DNA of 64,000 bases from assembly GCF_023715525.1 (NCBI RefSeq), contig NZ_JAMBOG010000007.1, forward strand, positions 62,001-126,000, written 5' to 3'. This document shows positions 7,998 through 17,629 of the stretch, piece after piece. The first letter of the stretch is position 1, and each line of letters begins with the position of its first letter. The position numbers were made by a program, and so were the translations under genes. The stretch comes from Kocuria rosea (GTDB taxonomy: Bacteria; Actinomycetota; Actinomycetes; Actinomycetales; Micrococcaceae). The notes under the pieces are model-generated. The model did no database searches, was not told the origin of the DNA, and was given only the letters and a program-made list of their open reading frames with translations.

Positions 7998-9146
7998 TCA
8001 GAGGGTGCCGGTGGCGATCCGCAGCATGCGGCGCAGCGGCTCCGCCGCCCCCCACAGCAGCTGGTCGCCGATGGTGAAGGCGCTGATGTAGCCCGACCCC
8101 ATGGACAGCTTGCGGATCCGGCCCACGGGGATGCGCAGGGTCCCGGAGGTCGCCACGGGGGTGAGGTCCCGCATCGAGTCCTCCTTGGTGTTGGGCACCA
8201 CGGTGGCCCACTCGTTGTCGGCGTCGATGAGCCGCTCGATCTCCTCGACCGGCAGGTCCTCGCGCAGCTTGACCGTCAGGGCCTGGGAGTGGGAGCGCAT
8301 CGTGGCGATGCGCACGCACAGCCCGTCCATGGGCACCCAGTCCTGGGCGTACTCGTCGGTGCGGCCCAGGATCTTGTTGGTCTCCGCGGCGGCCTTCCAC
8401 TCCTCGCGGGACTGCCCGTTGCCGAGGTCCGCGTCGATCCAGGGGATGAGGGAGCCGGAGAGGGGCACGCCGAACATCGAGGAGTCCAGGGCGTCGCCGC
8501 GCTGGGCCTCGAGCACCCGGCGGTCGATGTCGAGGATCGCGGAGGCGGGGTCGGCGAGCTCGTCGGCCACCACGCCGTGGAGGTCGCCGAACTGCCGCAG
8601 GACCTCCCGCATGTGCCGGGCCCCGCCGCCGGAGGCCGCCTGGTAGGTCATGGACGTCGCCCACTCGACGAGGTCGTTGCGGAACAGCCCGCCGAGGCCC
8701 ATGAGCAGGCAGGAGACGGTGCAGTTGCCGCCCACGAAGTCCTTCACGCCGCGGGCGAGGCCCGCGTCGATGACGTCGCGGTTGACGGGGTCCAGCACGA
8801 TGATGGCGTCGTCGTTCATCCGCAGGGTGGACGCGGCGTCGATCCACAGCCCGTCCCACCCGGCGGCGCGCAGCCTCCCGTGCACGTCCTTGGTGTAGTC
8901 CCCGCCCTGGGCGGTAACGACGATCGGCAGCTTGGCGAGGGCCTCGAGGTCGTGGGCGTCCTGCAGCGTGCCGGTGTCCCCGGCGCCGGGGAAGGAGGGG
9001 GCCGGCCGGCCCGCGCTCGAGGTGGAGAAGAAGACGGGGGCGATGCCCGCGAAGTCCCCCTCCTCCTGCATGCGCTGCATCAGCACGGAGCCCACCATGC
9101 CCCGCCAGCCGACGAACCCTACCGAATCACCCGAGCGAAAAGTCAT
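7998..9146 (-). CDS. asd: Aspartate-semialdehyde dehydrogenase
   Basis: NADPH-dependent conversion of aspartyl-4-phosphate to aspartate semialdehyde, the branch point to lysine/diaminopimelate, threonine and methionine. The 382-residue protein has the Rossmann motif [12 protein letters not shown] at the N-terminus and the active-site GGNCTVS with Cys142. The overall pattern, including the long 225-245 insertion, is the Gram-negative (E. coli) subtype rather than the shorter subtype usual in Gram-positives. The ATG at 9146 lies seven bases from a TAGACT element and lacks a ribosome site, suggesting a leaderless mRNA. The GntR gene follows closely. Confidence 0.93.
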   Translation of the reverse strand: MTFRSGDSVGFVGWRGMVGSVLMQRMQEEGDFAGIAPVFFSTSSAGRPAPSFPGAGDTGTLQDAHDLEALAKLPIVVTAQGGDYTKDVHGRLRAAGWDGLWIDAASTLRMNDDAIIVLDPVNRDVIDAGLARGVKDFVGGNCTVSCLLMGLGGLFRNDLVEWATSMTYQAASGGGARHMREVLRQFGDLHGVVADELADPASAILDIDRRVLEAQRGDALDSSMFGVPLSGSLIPWIDADLGNGQSREEWKAAAETNKILGRTDEYAQDWVPMDGLCVRIATMRSHSQALTVKLREDLPVEEIERLIDADNEWATVVPNTKEDSMRDLTPVATSGTLRIPVGRIRKLSMGSGYISAFTIGDQLLWGAAEPLRRMLRIATGTL

Positions 9147-9153
9147 GGCCCCC

Positions 9154-9159
9154 AGTCTA
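9154..9159 (-). promoter_or_regulatory. Probable leaderless promoter -10 for asd
   Basis: On the minus strand TAGACT ends seven bases before the asd ATG. It overlaps the TAG stop codon (9157-9159) of the upstream acetyltransferase, so one triplet serves both roles. Confidence 0.55.
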
Positions 9160-9549
9160 GTGGGCGCGAAATGACAGCCGGCGCCGGCGCTTCTCCTTCA
9201 CGTACTGGACCGGGGGCAGCTCCACACCGGGGGCCATCAGCTGCTGGTACTGCGGAAAGCGGTGCAGGTAGTCCTGGACGTAGGGGCAGACGGGGCGCAC
9301 GGGCACGCCTTCCTCGCGGAAGCGGTCCAGGAGCATCGTGACCAGCGTCCGGGCGTAGCCCTGCCGGCCGAACCGCTCGCCGATGATCGTGTTGCGCAGC
9401 TCCACCGTGCCGTCCGGGCGCTTCTCGTACTCCTCGAAGCCCACGAAGTCCTCCCCGCGCCACAGCTCGTAGCGCTCCCGGTCGGCGTTGTCGACGACGC
9501 GCAGCCGCGGGTCGTCGTGGATCTGCGGCTGGGGGTGCTGCTGGGTCAC
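9157..9549 (-). CDS. GNAT-fold N-acetyltransferase, YidJ-like
   Basis: A 130-residue single-domain protein resembling the small YidJ/YjdJ group of predicted acetyltransferases. The acetyl-CoA loop region [14 protein letters not shown] and the motif [10 protein letters not shown] near the C-terminus are visible. The tail is unusually basic ([13 protein letters not shown]). I chose GTG 9549 because AGGAGG stands six bases upstream; a longer version from GTG 9579 would contain that site. The substrate is unknown. Its stop codon overlaps the asd promoter. Confidence 0.75.
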   Translation of the reverse strand: MTQQHPQPQIHDDPRLRVVDNADRERYELWRGEDFVGFEEYEKRPDGTVELRNTIIGERFGRQGYARTLVTMLLDRFREEGVPVRPVCPYVQDYLHRFPQYQQLMAPGVELPPVQYVKEKRRRRLSFRAH

Positions 9550-9631
9550 GGTCGGCCTCCTGCTCGTGGTGGGGCTCACGCTACCGGAGGGCCCCCGCGG
9601 ACGGAACAGCGCCCCGCCCCCGGCCCCGGGC

Positions 9632-10189
9632 TCAGCGGCGGGTGCGCCGGTCGATGCGGTAGCCCAGCCCGGTGCGGGAGACCGACGGCGCCACGACCGG
9701 CTCCGCGGCCCACTCCCCGCCGAGCCCGGGGGCGTGGGTGTCGCCGTCGGTGTCCAGGTCGATGACCGTCACGAGGGCCTCCGTCACGGGGTGCCCGGGG
9801 TCCGCGAGGGCGTGCCGGTAGAGCTCCCCGCCGCCGATCACCCAGATCCGCTCCGCCCCGGGGCTGTCCAGCGCGAGCTCCACGGCCTGCGCCCAGGAGG
9901 CGGCGGTCAGCACGGCGCCGGGGGCCGCGCCGGCCGTGACCCGCTCCGGGGCGGAGGTGACGACGATGTTGGTGCGCCCGGGCAGCGGGCGGAACCGCTC
10001 GGGGAAGGACTCCCAGGTGCGCCGGCCCATGATCACGGGGTGGCCCGTCGTCGTGCGCCGGAAGAAGGCCATGTCCTCGGGCAGGGACCAGGGCATCCCG
10101 CCGTCCCGGCCGATGACCCCGTTCGTGGTCTGCGCCCAGATCGCGCCGATCACGGGCCGGTCCGCGGGGCGCTGCTCGCCGGCGCTCAC
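9632..10189 (-). CDS. folA: Dihydrofolate reductase
   Basis: NADPH-dependent reduction of dihydrofolate to tetrahydrofolate, needed to recycle the dihydrofolate that ThyA produces. The 185-residue protein shows [15 protein letters not shown] with the expected catalytic Asp39, the cofactor segments MGRRTWESF and [10 protein letters not shown], and [10 protein letters not shown]. The start is GTG 10189, overlapping the thyA stop by four bases (GTGA), so synthesis of the two enzymes is coupled. No resistance-type substitution is obvious. Confidence 0.94.
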   Translation of the reverse strand: MSAGEQRPADRPVIGAIWAQTTNGVIGRDGGMPWSLPEDMAFFRRTTTGHPVIMGRRTWESFPERFRPLPGRTNIVVTSAPERVTAGAAPGAVLTAASWAQAVELALDSPGAERIWVIGGGELYRHALADPGHPVTEALVTVIDLDTDGDTHAPGLGGEWAAEPVVAPSVSRTGLGYRIDRRTRR

Positions 10190-11022
10190 ACCGCCACCGG
10201 GGCCTTGATCGCGGGGTGGTGGCGGTAGTCGAGGACCTCGAAGTCCTCGTACTCGTAGTCGAAGACCGACGCCGGCCGCCGCGCCAGGCGCAGCCGGGGG
10301 TAGGGGAAGGGCTCGCGCGAGAGCTGCTCCACGACCTGGTCCAGGTGGTTGTCGTAGACGTGGCAGTCGCCGCCGGTCCACACGAACTCCCCGGGCAGCA
10401 GGTCCGTCTGCTGGGCCACCATCACCGTGAGCAGGGCGTAGGAGGCGATGTTGAACGGCACGCCCAGGAACATGTCCGCCGAGCGCTGGTAGAGCTGGCA
10501 CGAGAGTCGTCCCGGGCCCTCGGGCCGGGGCTCGACGTAGAACTGGAACAGGGCGTGGCACGGCGGCAGGGCCATCTCGTCCACCTCGGCGGGGTTCCAG
10601 GCGGTCACCACGTGGCGGCGGGAGTCGGGGTTCGTGCGGATCGACTCCACGACCTTGGCGATCTGGTCGATCGACCCGCCGCCGGGGGTGGGCCAGGACC
10701 GCCACTGCACGCCGTAGACGGGCCCGAGCTCCCCGTTCTCGTCGGCCCACTCGTCCCAGATGGACACGCCGCGCTCCTGCAGCCAGCGCACGTTCGAGTC
10801 CCCGCGCAGGAACCACAGCAGCTCGAGGGCCAGGGACTTGAAGTGCACCCGCTTGGTGGTCAGCAGCGGGAAGGACTCGGCGAGGTCGAAGCGGATCTGG
10901 CGGCCGAACACGCTGCGGGTGCCGGTGCCGGTGCGGTCGGCCTTGTGCACGCCCTCGGCGAGGACCTCGCGCAGGAGGTCCTCGTAGGGGGTCGGCACGG
11001 GCGCGCGGGAGGGGACGGTCAT
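10186..11022 (-). CDS. thyA: Thymidylate synthase (ThyA)
   Basis: Reductive methylation of dUMP to dTMP using methylene-tetrahydrofolate. The 278 residues match the compact ThyA length of about 264. It has the phosphate-binding arginine region DRTGTGT, the nucleophile [11 protein letters not shown] (Cys155), the paired [15 protein letters not shown] segment and the HVYDNHLDQ folate/nucleotide segment. It is first in a two-gene unit with folA. The ATG at 11022 follows a GAGGAG-like site. Confidence 0.96.
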   Translation of the reverse strand: MTVPSRAPVPTPYEDLLREVLAEGVHKADRTGTGTRSVFGRQIRFDLAESFPLLTTKRVHFKSLALELLWFLRGDSNVRWLQERGVSIWDEWADENGELGPVYGVQWRSWPTPGGGSIDQIAKVVESIRTNPDSRRHVVTAWNPAEVDEMALPPCHALFQFYVEPRPEGPGRLSCQLYQRSADMFLGVPFNIASYALLTVMVAQQTDLLPGEFVWTGGDCHVYDNHLDQVVEQLSREPFPYPRLRLARRPASVFDYEYEDFEVLDYRHHPAIKAPVAV

Positions 11023-11053
11023 CGGGGACTCCTCGGGAGGGGGTCGTGGGTGG

Positions 11054-12061
11054 TCAGTCGTCGTACGGCTTCACGAGCTCCACGGAGACCACGCGCCGGC
11101 GGTCCCGGCGGGCGACCTGCAGGACGATCATCTCCCCGGGGGACAGGTACGGGTCCTTGGCGGGGAGCTGCCCGGCCAGCTCCTGGGGCATGTGCCGGGC
11201 GAGGACCTTGAGCACCGTGGGCAGCACCGGGCGGTGGGTGCACAGGGCCACGGGCGCGTCCTTGTCGAACATCGTCTCCACCACGGCGGCCGCCCGCCGG
11301 GGGTGGCGCTTGTGCGCGGCCTCGGTCAGCTGGGGGCGCTCGCGCACCTTCACGCCGGCCTTGCGGGCGTAGGGCACGACGGTGGACAGGCAGCGCAGCC
11401 ACGGCGAGGTGATCACGCGCTCCGGGGACCAGACCTGGAGCAGGCGGGTCACGGCGAGGGCCTGGCGCTTGCCCGTCGCGGCCAGCGGGCGGTCGCCCTC
11501 GGCGCGGGACCACGCGGAGCGCGGCTTCGCCTTGGCGTGGCGCACCACGATCGCCGGGCGGGTGGCCAGGTCACCGCGCCCGTGCAGCTCGACGAGCGCG
11601 GCCAGGGGCTCGCGGTCGGAGCGGTTGGTGAGCATCCGCCGCGCCTCGTCGGGGCTCACCCAGCGGACCTCGTCGACCTCCCGGCCGTCCGGCGTCGGGC
11701 GCGCCCCGGGGCCGAACTCCGCGGCCCAGTAGTGCACGTCCTTGACCCCGTCCTTGACCTCGTAGCGGATGGTGGGCAGGGGCACGCCGAGCCGGGCGAG
11801 CAGCCCGATCTCCTCCTGCACCTCCCGGTAGGCGGTCTCCGGCAGGGTCTCCCCGGCGTCCTGCTTGCCCTTCGGGAAGGACCAGTCGTCGTAGCGGGGC
11901 CGGTGGATGAGGAGCACCTCCACGCCGTCGCCCGCCCGCCGCCAGCACAGGCACCCGGCCGCGAGGACGTCCGCGGAGCCCCGGCCGGTGGGCTTCTCGC
12001 TGCTCTTCTCGGCGGTCTTCTCGGTGCTCTTCTCGGTGCTCTTCTGGGCGGTCTTGGGCAT
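11054..12061 (-). CDS. Two-domain Nudix hydrolase / SixA-like histidine phosphatase (MutT1 type)
   Basis: A 335-residue protein with an N-terminal Nudix domain (box [20 protein letters not shown] with the REVQEEIG core) and a C-terminal phosphoglycerate-mutase/SixA domain opening VVRHAKAK. This is the architecture of mycobacterial MutT1, which removes 8-oxo-dGTP and diadenosine polyphosphates. As in mycobacteria it lies next to ppk1. The second histidine site CTHRPVLP is present. The first 24 residues are a low-complexity Lys/Ser/Thr/Glu tail with a repeated STEK or SSEK unit. The start is ATG 12061 after GAGAG. Confidence 0.85.
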   Translation of the reverse strand: MPKTAQKSTEKSTEKTAEKSSEKPTGRGSADVLAAGCLCWRRAGDGVEVLLIHRPRYDDWSFPKGKQDAGETLPETAYREVQEEIGLLARLGVPLPTIRYEVKDGVKDVHYWAAEFGPGARPTPDGREVDEVRWVSPDEARRMLTNRSDREPLAALVELHGRGDLATRPAIVVRHAKAKPRSAWSRAEGDRPLAATGKRQALAVTRLLQVWSPERVITSPWLRCLSTVVPYARKAGVKVRERPQLTEAAHKRHPRRAAAVVETMFDKDAPVALCTHRPVLPTVLKVLARHMPQELAGQLPAKDPYLSPGEMIVLQVARRDRRRVVSVELVKPYDD

Positions 12062-12153
12062 GGCGGCTCTCTCGTCCCCTGTCCGTGGTGCGTGGGCGGG
12101 CGCGGACCCGCGGCCGGGGCCGGCGGGTCGCGCCCCCACGATGGTACCGGTGC

Positions 12154-14400
12154 TCAGAGGGTCCGCAGCCCGGTGGCCCGGCTGCGCAGCAGGTAGTCCT
12201 GGATGTCCTCCAGGGGCCGCCCCTCGGCGTCCCGGTGGTGACGGGTCCACTCGCCGTGCGCGTCCAGGTGCCAGCTGCTCGTGGCGTCCGAGACGTAGCG
12301 CTCGAGCATCCGCACCAGCGCCGCGGCCTGGTGCGGGTCCGTGATCCGCACCAGCGTCTCCACGCGGCGGTCCAGGTTGCGGTGCATCATGTCCGCGGAG
12401 CCGATGTAGACGAGGGGGTCGCCCGCGTTGCAGAACGTGAACATGCGGGAGTGCTCCAGGAACCGGCCCAGCACCGAGCGCACGCGGATCGTCTCGCTCA
12501 GGCCCGGGACCCCGGGGCGCAGGGCGCAGATGCCCCGGACCACGACGTCGACCGGCACCCCGGCCTGCGAGGCCCGGTAGAGGGCGTCGATCACCGCCTC
12601 GTCCACGATCGAGTTGCACTTGAGCTGGATCCGGGCCGGCCGGCCCGCCCGGTGGTTGCGGATCTCCGCCTCCACGAGGCCCACCAGCCCGGAGCGCACC
12701 GAGCGCGGGGCCACGAGCAGGCGCTGGAACTCGGTCTTCGGGGCGTAGCCGGAGAGCTGGTTGAACAGCCTCGAGACGTCCTCCCCGACCTCCGGGTCGC
12801 AGGTGAGCAGCCCCAGGTCCTCGTAGAAGCGCGCGGTGGAGGGATGGTAGTTGCCGGTGCCGATGTGCACGTAGCGGCGCAGCCCGTGCTCCTCCTGGCG
12901 CACCACGAGCGAGAGCTTGCAGTGGGTCTTCAGCCCCACGATGCCGTAGACCACGTGCACCCCGGCCTGCTCGAGCTTGCGGGCCCACGTGATGTTGGCC
13001 TGCTCGTCGAAGCGGGCCTTGATCTCCACCAGGGCGAGGACCTGCTTGCCGGCCTCGGCCGCGTCGATGAGGGCGTCCACGATGGGGGAGTCCCCCGAGG
13101 TGCGGTAGAGGGTCTGCTTGATCGCCTGCACCTTCGGGTCCGCCGCGGCCTGCTCCAGGAACGCCTGCACGCTCGTGGCGAAGGAGTCGTAGGGGTGGTG
13201 CAGCAGCACGTCGCGGGCGCGGGTCGCGGCGAAGACGTCGGCGGCCTTCGCGGTCTCCGCCGCGTTGAGGTAGCGGGAGGTGTGGGCCACGTGGCGCGAG
13301 TAGTGCAGCTCCGGGCGGTCGATCCCGGCGATCACGCCCAGGCCCCGCAGGTCCAGGGGGGCGGGGAGCCGGTAGATCTCGGACTCGTCGATGCCCAGCT
13401 CGGACACCAGCAGCTCCAGGACCTCCCCGCTGATGCTGTCGGTGACCTCGAGCCGCACGGCCGGGCCGAAGCGGCGGCGCAGCAGCTCCTTCTCGAGGGC
13501 CTGCAGGAGGTTCTCGGCGTCGTCCTCCTCGACCTCCAGGTCCTCGTTGCGGGTGACGCGGAAGACCTGGTGCTCCTCGACGTCCATCCCCGGGAACAGG
13601 TCGTCCAGGTGCTGGGCGATCACGTCCTCCAGCGGGATGAACCGGGCCTCCTGGCCCGGCGCGTGCCGGGCCCGCGGGCCGTCCACGGACAGCAGCCGCG
13701 GCAGCTGGTCCGGGACCTTGACGCGGGCGAAGAGCCGCTTGCCGGACTGCGGGTTGCGCACCATCACGGCGAGGTTGAGGCTGAGCCCCGAGATGTACGG
13801 GAACGGGTGGGCCGGGTCCACGGCCAGCGGGGTGAGGATCGGGAAGACCCGCTGGTGGAAGTCCCGGGTGATCCGCTCCCGGGTGGCGGCGTCGAGGTCG
13901 CCCCAGCCGACCAGGTGGATGCTCTCGCGGGCCAGCTCCGGGCGCACCAGCTCGTGGAAGGCGCGCGCGTGGCGGTCCTGGAGCTCGTGGGCGCGGAGGC
14001 TGATCGCCTCCATCTGCTCCGCGGGGGAGAGCCCGGAGGCGGCCGGGCGGGCGATGCCCGTGGCGATCCGCCGCTTCAGCCCGGCGACCCGGACCATGAA
14101 GAACTCGTCCAGGTTGGAGGCCACGATGGACAGGAACTGCACCCGCTCCAGCAGGTGGAGCTCCGGGTCCTCGGCGAGCTCCAGGACCCGGGAGTTGAAC
14201 GCGATCCAGCTGGCCTCGCGGTCGAGGAAGCGCTCGGGGCCGTGCAGCCCCTCGAGGACCTGCGGGACGGCGGGGACGGGGTCGCCGATCCGGTCCCGGT
14301 CCCCGTGGGCCCCGCCGGGCCCGGTCGCTGACGCCCGCGCGGCGCCCGGGGTCTCCGGGGCGGGCGCGGGCTCCGGGCTTTCCTGCTGCTTCGTGGTCAT
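12154..14400 (-). CDS. ppk1: Polyphosphate kinase 1
   Basis: Reversible transfer of the ATP gamma-phosphate to inorganic polyphosphate. The 748-residue protein opens with a disordered Pro/Ala/Gly tail of about 45 residues, then the N-domain ([25 protein letters not shown]). Both histidine regions of the catalytic core are present: LLHHPYDSF, and [20 protein letters not shown] with the autophosphorylated histidine. Its ATG overlaps the mshD stop (ATGA), and the mutT1-like gene follows after 92 bases. A second, unrelated polyphosphate kinase (PPK2) lies 6 kb away. Confidence 0.95.
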   Translation of the reverse strand: MTTKQQESPEPAPAPETPGAARASATGPGGAHGDRDRIGDPVPAVPQVLEGLHGPERFLDREASWIAFNSRVLELAEDPELHLLERVQFLSIVASNLDEFFMVRVAGLKRRIATGIARPAASGLSPAEQMEAISLRAHELQDRHARAFHELVRPELARESIHLVGWGDLDAATRERITRDFHQRVFPILTPLAVDPAHPFPYISGLSLNLAVMVRNPQSGKRLFARVKVPDQLPRLLSVDGPRARHAPGQEARFIPLEDVIAQHLDDLFPGMDVEEHQVFRVTRNEDLEVEEDDAENLLQALEKELLRRRFGPAVRLEVTDSISGEVLELLVSELGIDESEIYRLPAPLDLRGLGVIAGIDRPELHYSRHVAHTSRYLNAAETAKAADVFAATRARDVLLHHPYDSFATSVQAFLEQAAADPKVQAIKQTLYRTSGDSPIVDALIDAAEAGKQVLALVEIKARFDEQANITWARKLEQAGVHVVYGIVGLKTHCKLSLVVRQEEHGLRRYVHIGTGNYHPSTARFYEDLGLLTCDPEVGEDVSRLFNQLSGYAPKTEFQRLLVAPRSVRSGLVGLVEAEIRNHRAGRPARIQLKCNSIVDEAVIDALYRASQAGVPVDVVVRGICALRPGVPGLSETIRVRSVLGRFLEHSRMFTFCNAGDPLVYIGSADMMHRNLDRRVETLVRITDPHQAAALVRMLERYVSDATSSWHLDAHGEWTRHHRDAEGRPLEDIQDYLLRSRATGLRTL

Positions 14401-15362
14401 GACGGTCCTGTCTGGTCGGGGCAGGGGGTGACGGTGCCGGCGTACATGACGTCGAGGTGCCACGGGCGGAAGCCGAGGCGCTCGTAGAGGCGCATGGCCG
14501 GGGTGTTGTCCCCGTCCACGTAGAGCATGACCTCGGCCAGGCCCTGCGCCGCGAGGTGGTTGACGCCCGCGGCCGTCAGCGCCCGGCCCAGGCCGGTGCC
14601 CTGGTGCTCCGGGGCGATGCCGACGGCGTAGACCTCGCCCAGCGCCGCGTGCTCGCCGTCGCCGGGGTGGACCTTGGTCCAGTGGAAACCGGCCACCCTC
14701 GCGGGCTCCGCCTCCGGGACGGCCAGGAGGAAGCCCGCGGGGTCGAACCAGGGCTCGGCCTCCCGCTGCCGCAGGTCCTCGAGGCTCATCCGGCCCTGCT
14801 CGGGGTGCGCGGCGAACGCGGCCGCGTTGACCCGCAGCCACTCCTGCTCGTCGCGGCCGGGCTCGAACGCCCGCAGCCGGAAGCCGGCGGGCATCGTCTC
14901 CGGCAGGGGGACGTCCTCCGCGCCCCGCAGCGGGCGCAGCAGCCGGTGCAGGTCCCGGACGGGGGCCAGTCCGTGGCGGGCGGCCAGCGCCACCGCGCCG
15001 GGGTGGCCGCCGTGCGCCCACGCGTGCACCGTCCCGGCGAGGTCCTCGGCCAGCGCGGCGGCCAGGGACCCGCCGACCCCGCGGCGGCGGTGGGCGGGGT
15101 CCACGACCAGTTCCAGCAGGTGCGAGGGGACACCGTCCTCGTCCGGCTCGCGCACGCGCACGGCCGCCCCCACGAGCTCCCCCTCGGAGGAGCGGGCGAG
15201 GACGGTGCGCACCCGGTCGCCGGCGGCCCGCAGGTCCACGAGCGTCTGGTCGGAGAAGGGCGGGTCGCCGTCGGCGGCGGCGGCGCGGGACGCGAGCGCG
15301 GTGATCTCCTCGACCGGCGGCGCGGCGGGGCGCTCCAGGACGTACGGCGCGGACCGGGACAT
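14397..15362 (-). CDS. mshD: Mycothiol synthase
   Basis: Final step of mycothiol synthesis, acetylation of Cys-GlcN-Ins by acetyl-CoA. The 321-residue protein has two GNAT domains: the N-terminal copy with [18 protein letters not shown], and the C-terminal catalytic copy with [19 protein letters not shown] and [18 protein letters not shown]. Length and tandem layout match MshD. The presence of mycothiol supports actinobacterial origin. It lies 55 bases downstream of glnR on the same strand, a pairing also known in other actinobacteria, and its stop overlaps ppk1. Confidence 0.93.
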   Translation of the reverse strand: MSRSAPYVLERPAAPPVEEITALASRAAAADGDPPFSDQTLVDLRAAGDRVRTVLARSSEGELVGAAVRVREPDEDGVPSHLLELVVDPAHRRRGVGGSLAAALAEDLAGTVHAWAHGGHPGAVALAARHGLAPVRDLHRLLRPLRGAEDVPLPETMPAGFRLRAFEPGRDEQEWLRVNAAAFAAHPEQGRMSLEDLRQREAEPWFDPAGFLLAVPEAEPARVAGFHWTKVHPGDGEHAALGEVYAVGIAPEHQGTGLGRALTAAGVNHLAAQGLAEVMLYVDGDNTPAMRLYERLGFRPWHLDVMYAGTVTPCPDQTGPS

Positions 15363-15417
15363 GGGGCCTCCTGCAGGACGGGGCGGGCGGTGCGGCGGGA
15401 CGGGGCGGACGGGCGGG

Positions 15418-16101
15418 TCAGTCCTCCCGGCCGCGGCCCGTGGTGAAGCTGTAGCCCACGTTACGCACCGTGGTGATCAGGTGCTCGTGGTCGGCGCCCA
15501 GCTTGGCGCGCAGCCGCCGCACGTGCACGTCCACCGTGCGGGTGCCGCCGTAGTAGTCGTAGCCCCAGACCTCGCTCAGCAGCTGGGCGCGGGTGAAGAC
15601 GCGGCCGGCGTGCTGGGCCAGGAACTTCAGCAGCTCGAACTCCTTGTACGTCAGGTTCAGGGGGTGGCCGTTGACGTGGGCGGAGTAGGCGGCGTCGTCG
15701 ATGACCACGGAGCCCACGCGGATCCGCGTGTCGTCCTCCGGCTCCTCGGCGGTGCGCGAGGAGGCCAGGCGCAGGCGGGCCTCGACCTCGGCGGGCCCGG
15801 CGGTGTCGAGCACGACGTCGTCGACCATCCAGTTGGCGGCCACCGCCGCCATCCCGCCCTCCGTGAGCACCATGAGCAGCGGGGCCGCCAGGCCCTTGGC
15901 CGTGAGCAGCTGGGCGAGGTTGCGGGCGGTGATCAGATCCGTGCGGCCGTCCAGGACGACCACGTCGGGCTCGTGCCCGTCGAGGCTGCCCGAGGCCGTG
16001 CGCGTGGGCGCGACGGCCACCTTGTGGTTGAGCAGGTCGAGGGCCGGCAGCACCGATGCCGAAGGTCCGTCCGCGTCGGTCAGCATCAGGATCTGGAACA
16101 C
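15418..16101 (-). CDS. glnR: Orphan OmpR-type response regulator GlnR
   Basis: Global regulator of nitrogen metabolism in actinomycetes. The 227-residue protein has an atypical receiver domain (1-115, including [35 protein letters not shown] in two blocks typical of GlnR) and an OmpR/PhoB winged helix (about 125-220, [40 protein letters not shown]). No partner kinase is adjacent, as expected for GlnR, whose receiver acts without classical phosphorylation. The start is GTG 16101 with GGAGAA upstream. The region is divergent from the membrane-protein gene on the plus strand. Confidence 0.88.
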   Translation of the reverse strand: MFQILMLTDADGPSASVLPALDLLNHKVAVAPTRTASGSLDGHEPDVVVLDGRTDLITARNLAQLLTAKGLAAPLLMVLTEGGMAAVAANWMVDDVVLDTAGPAEVEARLRLASSRTAEEPEDDTRIRVGSVVIDDAAYSAHVNGHPLNLTYKEFELLKFLAQHAGRVFTRAQLLSEVWGYDYYGGTRTVDVHVRRLRAKLGADHEHLITTVRNVGYSFTTGRGRED

Positions 16102-16302
16102 TCAGACTTCTCCACTCTTGCGTACGGACTGAGCTGTCAGTATAAGTCCCGGGTCCCGTCGCCCCGCGCGGGCGCGGCGCGGCGCAGGAGCGTCGCCCCG
16201 GGAGCTCCCGCGGGGCGAGCGGCTATCGTTGCACGTGTCCGGCCCCGTGCCCCGTCCCCGGACACCGGCCCCGACCCCGACCAGTGCAGGAACATCCGCC
16301 CC

Positions 16303-16908
16303 ATGAGATACGCCATGATCGCCGCCTGCAGCGTGCTCAGCCTCGCGGCGGGCCTCACCGCGGTCGTGGTCGGCCCGCCCGCCCCGCTGCTGCTGGCCGT
16401 CGGCATGTCCGTGGTGATCGGCGTGGGGTGGCCCGCGGCCACCGGCATCGCCGCCCGGCACCGGCACACCGTCATCATGAGCGCCGCCGGGATCGTCGCG
16501 GCGGCGGTCGTCCAGCTCGGACCGGGACAGCAGCTCGTGTGGCTGCCCGCGGTGGTGGGCGTGGCCCTGATGACCGTGTTCGCCGCGGAGCTCGCCCGCG
16601 GCGAGGGCGCCGGGCACCGGCTGGAGTCCGCGGTCGCCTCGACGGCGGGGATGCTCGCGGCCGTCAGCTCCTCCGGGTGGATCGCCCTGGCGGAGGACTA
16701 CCGGGCCAGCGGCGCGGACCCTCGGCTGCTCGTCGTGGTGGGCGCGGTCCTCGCCGGGGTGGTGGCCCTGGTGGGCGCCCGCGTGATCGCGGCCGCCCCG
16801 AAGCGCTCCCCGAAGCGGGGGGTCGTGGCCCTGGGCGTGAGCCCCGTGGCGTTCCTCGGCGTGGGGGCGCTCTTCACGGCCCGGCTGGTGAGCACCGTGG
16901 TAGCTTAG
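16303..16908 (+). CDS. Multi-pass membrane protein of unknown function
   Basis: A 201-residue protein with about six hydrophobic helices (about 5-25, 27-48, 58-77, 80-97, 137-159, 172-195) and few polar residues. I do not recognise a family by motif; similar unnamed proteins occur beside glnR and mshD in related actinobacteria. The start is ATG 16303 after a weak GCAGGA; ATG 16315 is an alternative. The stop codon TAG at 16906-16908 is followed at once by a 35-residue gene. Confidence 0.65.
   Translation: MRYAMIAACSVLSLAAGLTAVVVGPPAPLLLAVGMSVVIGVGWPAATGIAARHRHTVIMSAAGIVAAAVVQLGPGQQLVWLPAVVGVALMTVFAAELARGEGAGHRLESAVASTAGMLAAVSSSGWIALAEDYRASGADPRLLVVVGAVLAGVVALVGARVIAAAPKRSPKRGVVALGVSPVAFLGVGALFTARLVSTVVA
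16901..16906 (+). promoter_or_regulatory. Possible leaderless -10 for the 35-residue gene
   Basis: TAGCTT ends seven bases before the ATG at 16914, the same geometry as at murB and asd. It overlaps the end of the upstream coding sequence. Confidence 0.35.
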
Positions 16909-16913
16909 GGACC

Positions 16914-17021
16914 ATGCTTGCACTCGAGATCTTCTACCTCGTCCTGCTGGGGATCGCCGGCCTGTTCATCCTCGGGATCTCCTGGAAGGTGATCACCGGT
17001 CTGTTCAAGGGCCAGCACTAG
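16914..17021 (+). CDS. Small single-helix membrane protein (35 residues)
   Basis: ATG 16914 to TAG 17019-17021. It encodes an almost wholly hydrophobic helix (about residues 4-30: EIFYLVLLGIAGLFILGISW and on) with a short polar LFKGQH end. Codon usage is like that of the flanking genes, with GC-rich third positions, and it fills the gap between two genes with four bases on either side, so I take it as real. Function is unknown; single-helix peptides of this kind often modulate a larger membrane complex. Confidence 0.6.
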   Translation: MLALEIFYLVLLGIAGLFILGISWKVITGLFKGQH

Positions 17022-17025
17022 TTCC

Positions 17026-17625
17026 GTGCCGATCGAGATCCCCTCGGATCTGACCCCCGAGCTCGTCCCCTTCGCCTGGTTGCTGGGCGAGTGGGAGGGT
17101 GACGGCTTCCTGGGCTACGGCGAGGCCGAGCAGAGACCCTTCCGCCAGCGCGTGACGTTCGAGCAGAACGGCCTGCCGTTCCTGCAGTACCGGGCGGAGG
17201 CGACGCTCCTCGACGAGGAGGGGCAGCCGATGCGCCCGGCCACCGTCGAGCAGGGCTTCTGGCAGATCGACCGCACGCTCGAGGACGGCGACGTCGGCCC
17301 CGGGATGCTCCCGGCCGACGTCGTGCCGGTGCTCAAGGGCGCCGAGGACGTGGAGCGGCTGCGCAACGCCGACGGCGGCTTCGACATCCTCGTCACCCTC
17401 ACCCACCCCGGCGGCGTCGCGGAGCTCTACGTCGGGCAGATCAAGGGCCCGCGGATCGACCTCGCGACCGACGCCGTGGTCCGCGCCCGCGGGGCCAAGG
17501 AGTACGCCGCGTCCACCCGCATGTACGGGCTCGTGCACGGCGACCTCTTCTGGGCGTGGGACATGGCCGCCTTCGGCGCACCGCTGGCCACGCACGCCTC
17601 CGCCCAGCTCAAGAAGGTGGGCTGA
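17026..17625 (+). CDS. Nitrobindin / FABP-like heme protein
   Basis: A 199-residue beta-barrel protein of the DUF1794 (nitrobindin) family. The signature GEWEGDGFLGY at 22-32 matches the family GxWxGxG motif, and a histidine near the C-terminus (THASAQL) is in the position of the heme ligand. Family members bind heme and react with nitric oxide or peroxynitrite. It starts at GTG 17026, four bases after the 35-residue gene, and is followed four bases later by ygfZ. Confidence 0.82.
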   Translation: MPIEIPSDLTPELVPFAWLLGEWEGDGFLGYGEAEQRPFRQRVTFEQNGLPFLQYRAEATLLDEEGQPMRPATVEQGFWQIDRTLEDGDVGPGMLPADVVPVLKGAEDVERLRNADGGFDILVTLTHPGGVAELYVGQIKGPRIDLATDAVVRARGAKEYAASTRMYGLVHGDLFWAWDMAAFGAPLATHASAQLKKVG

Positions 17626-17629
17626 GCCC

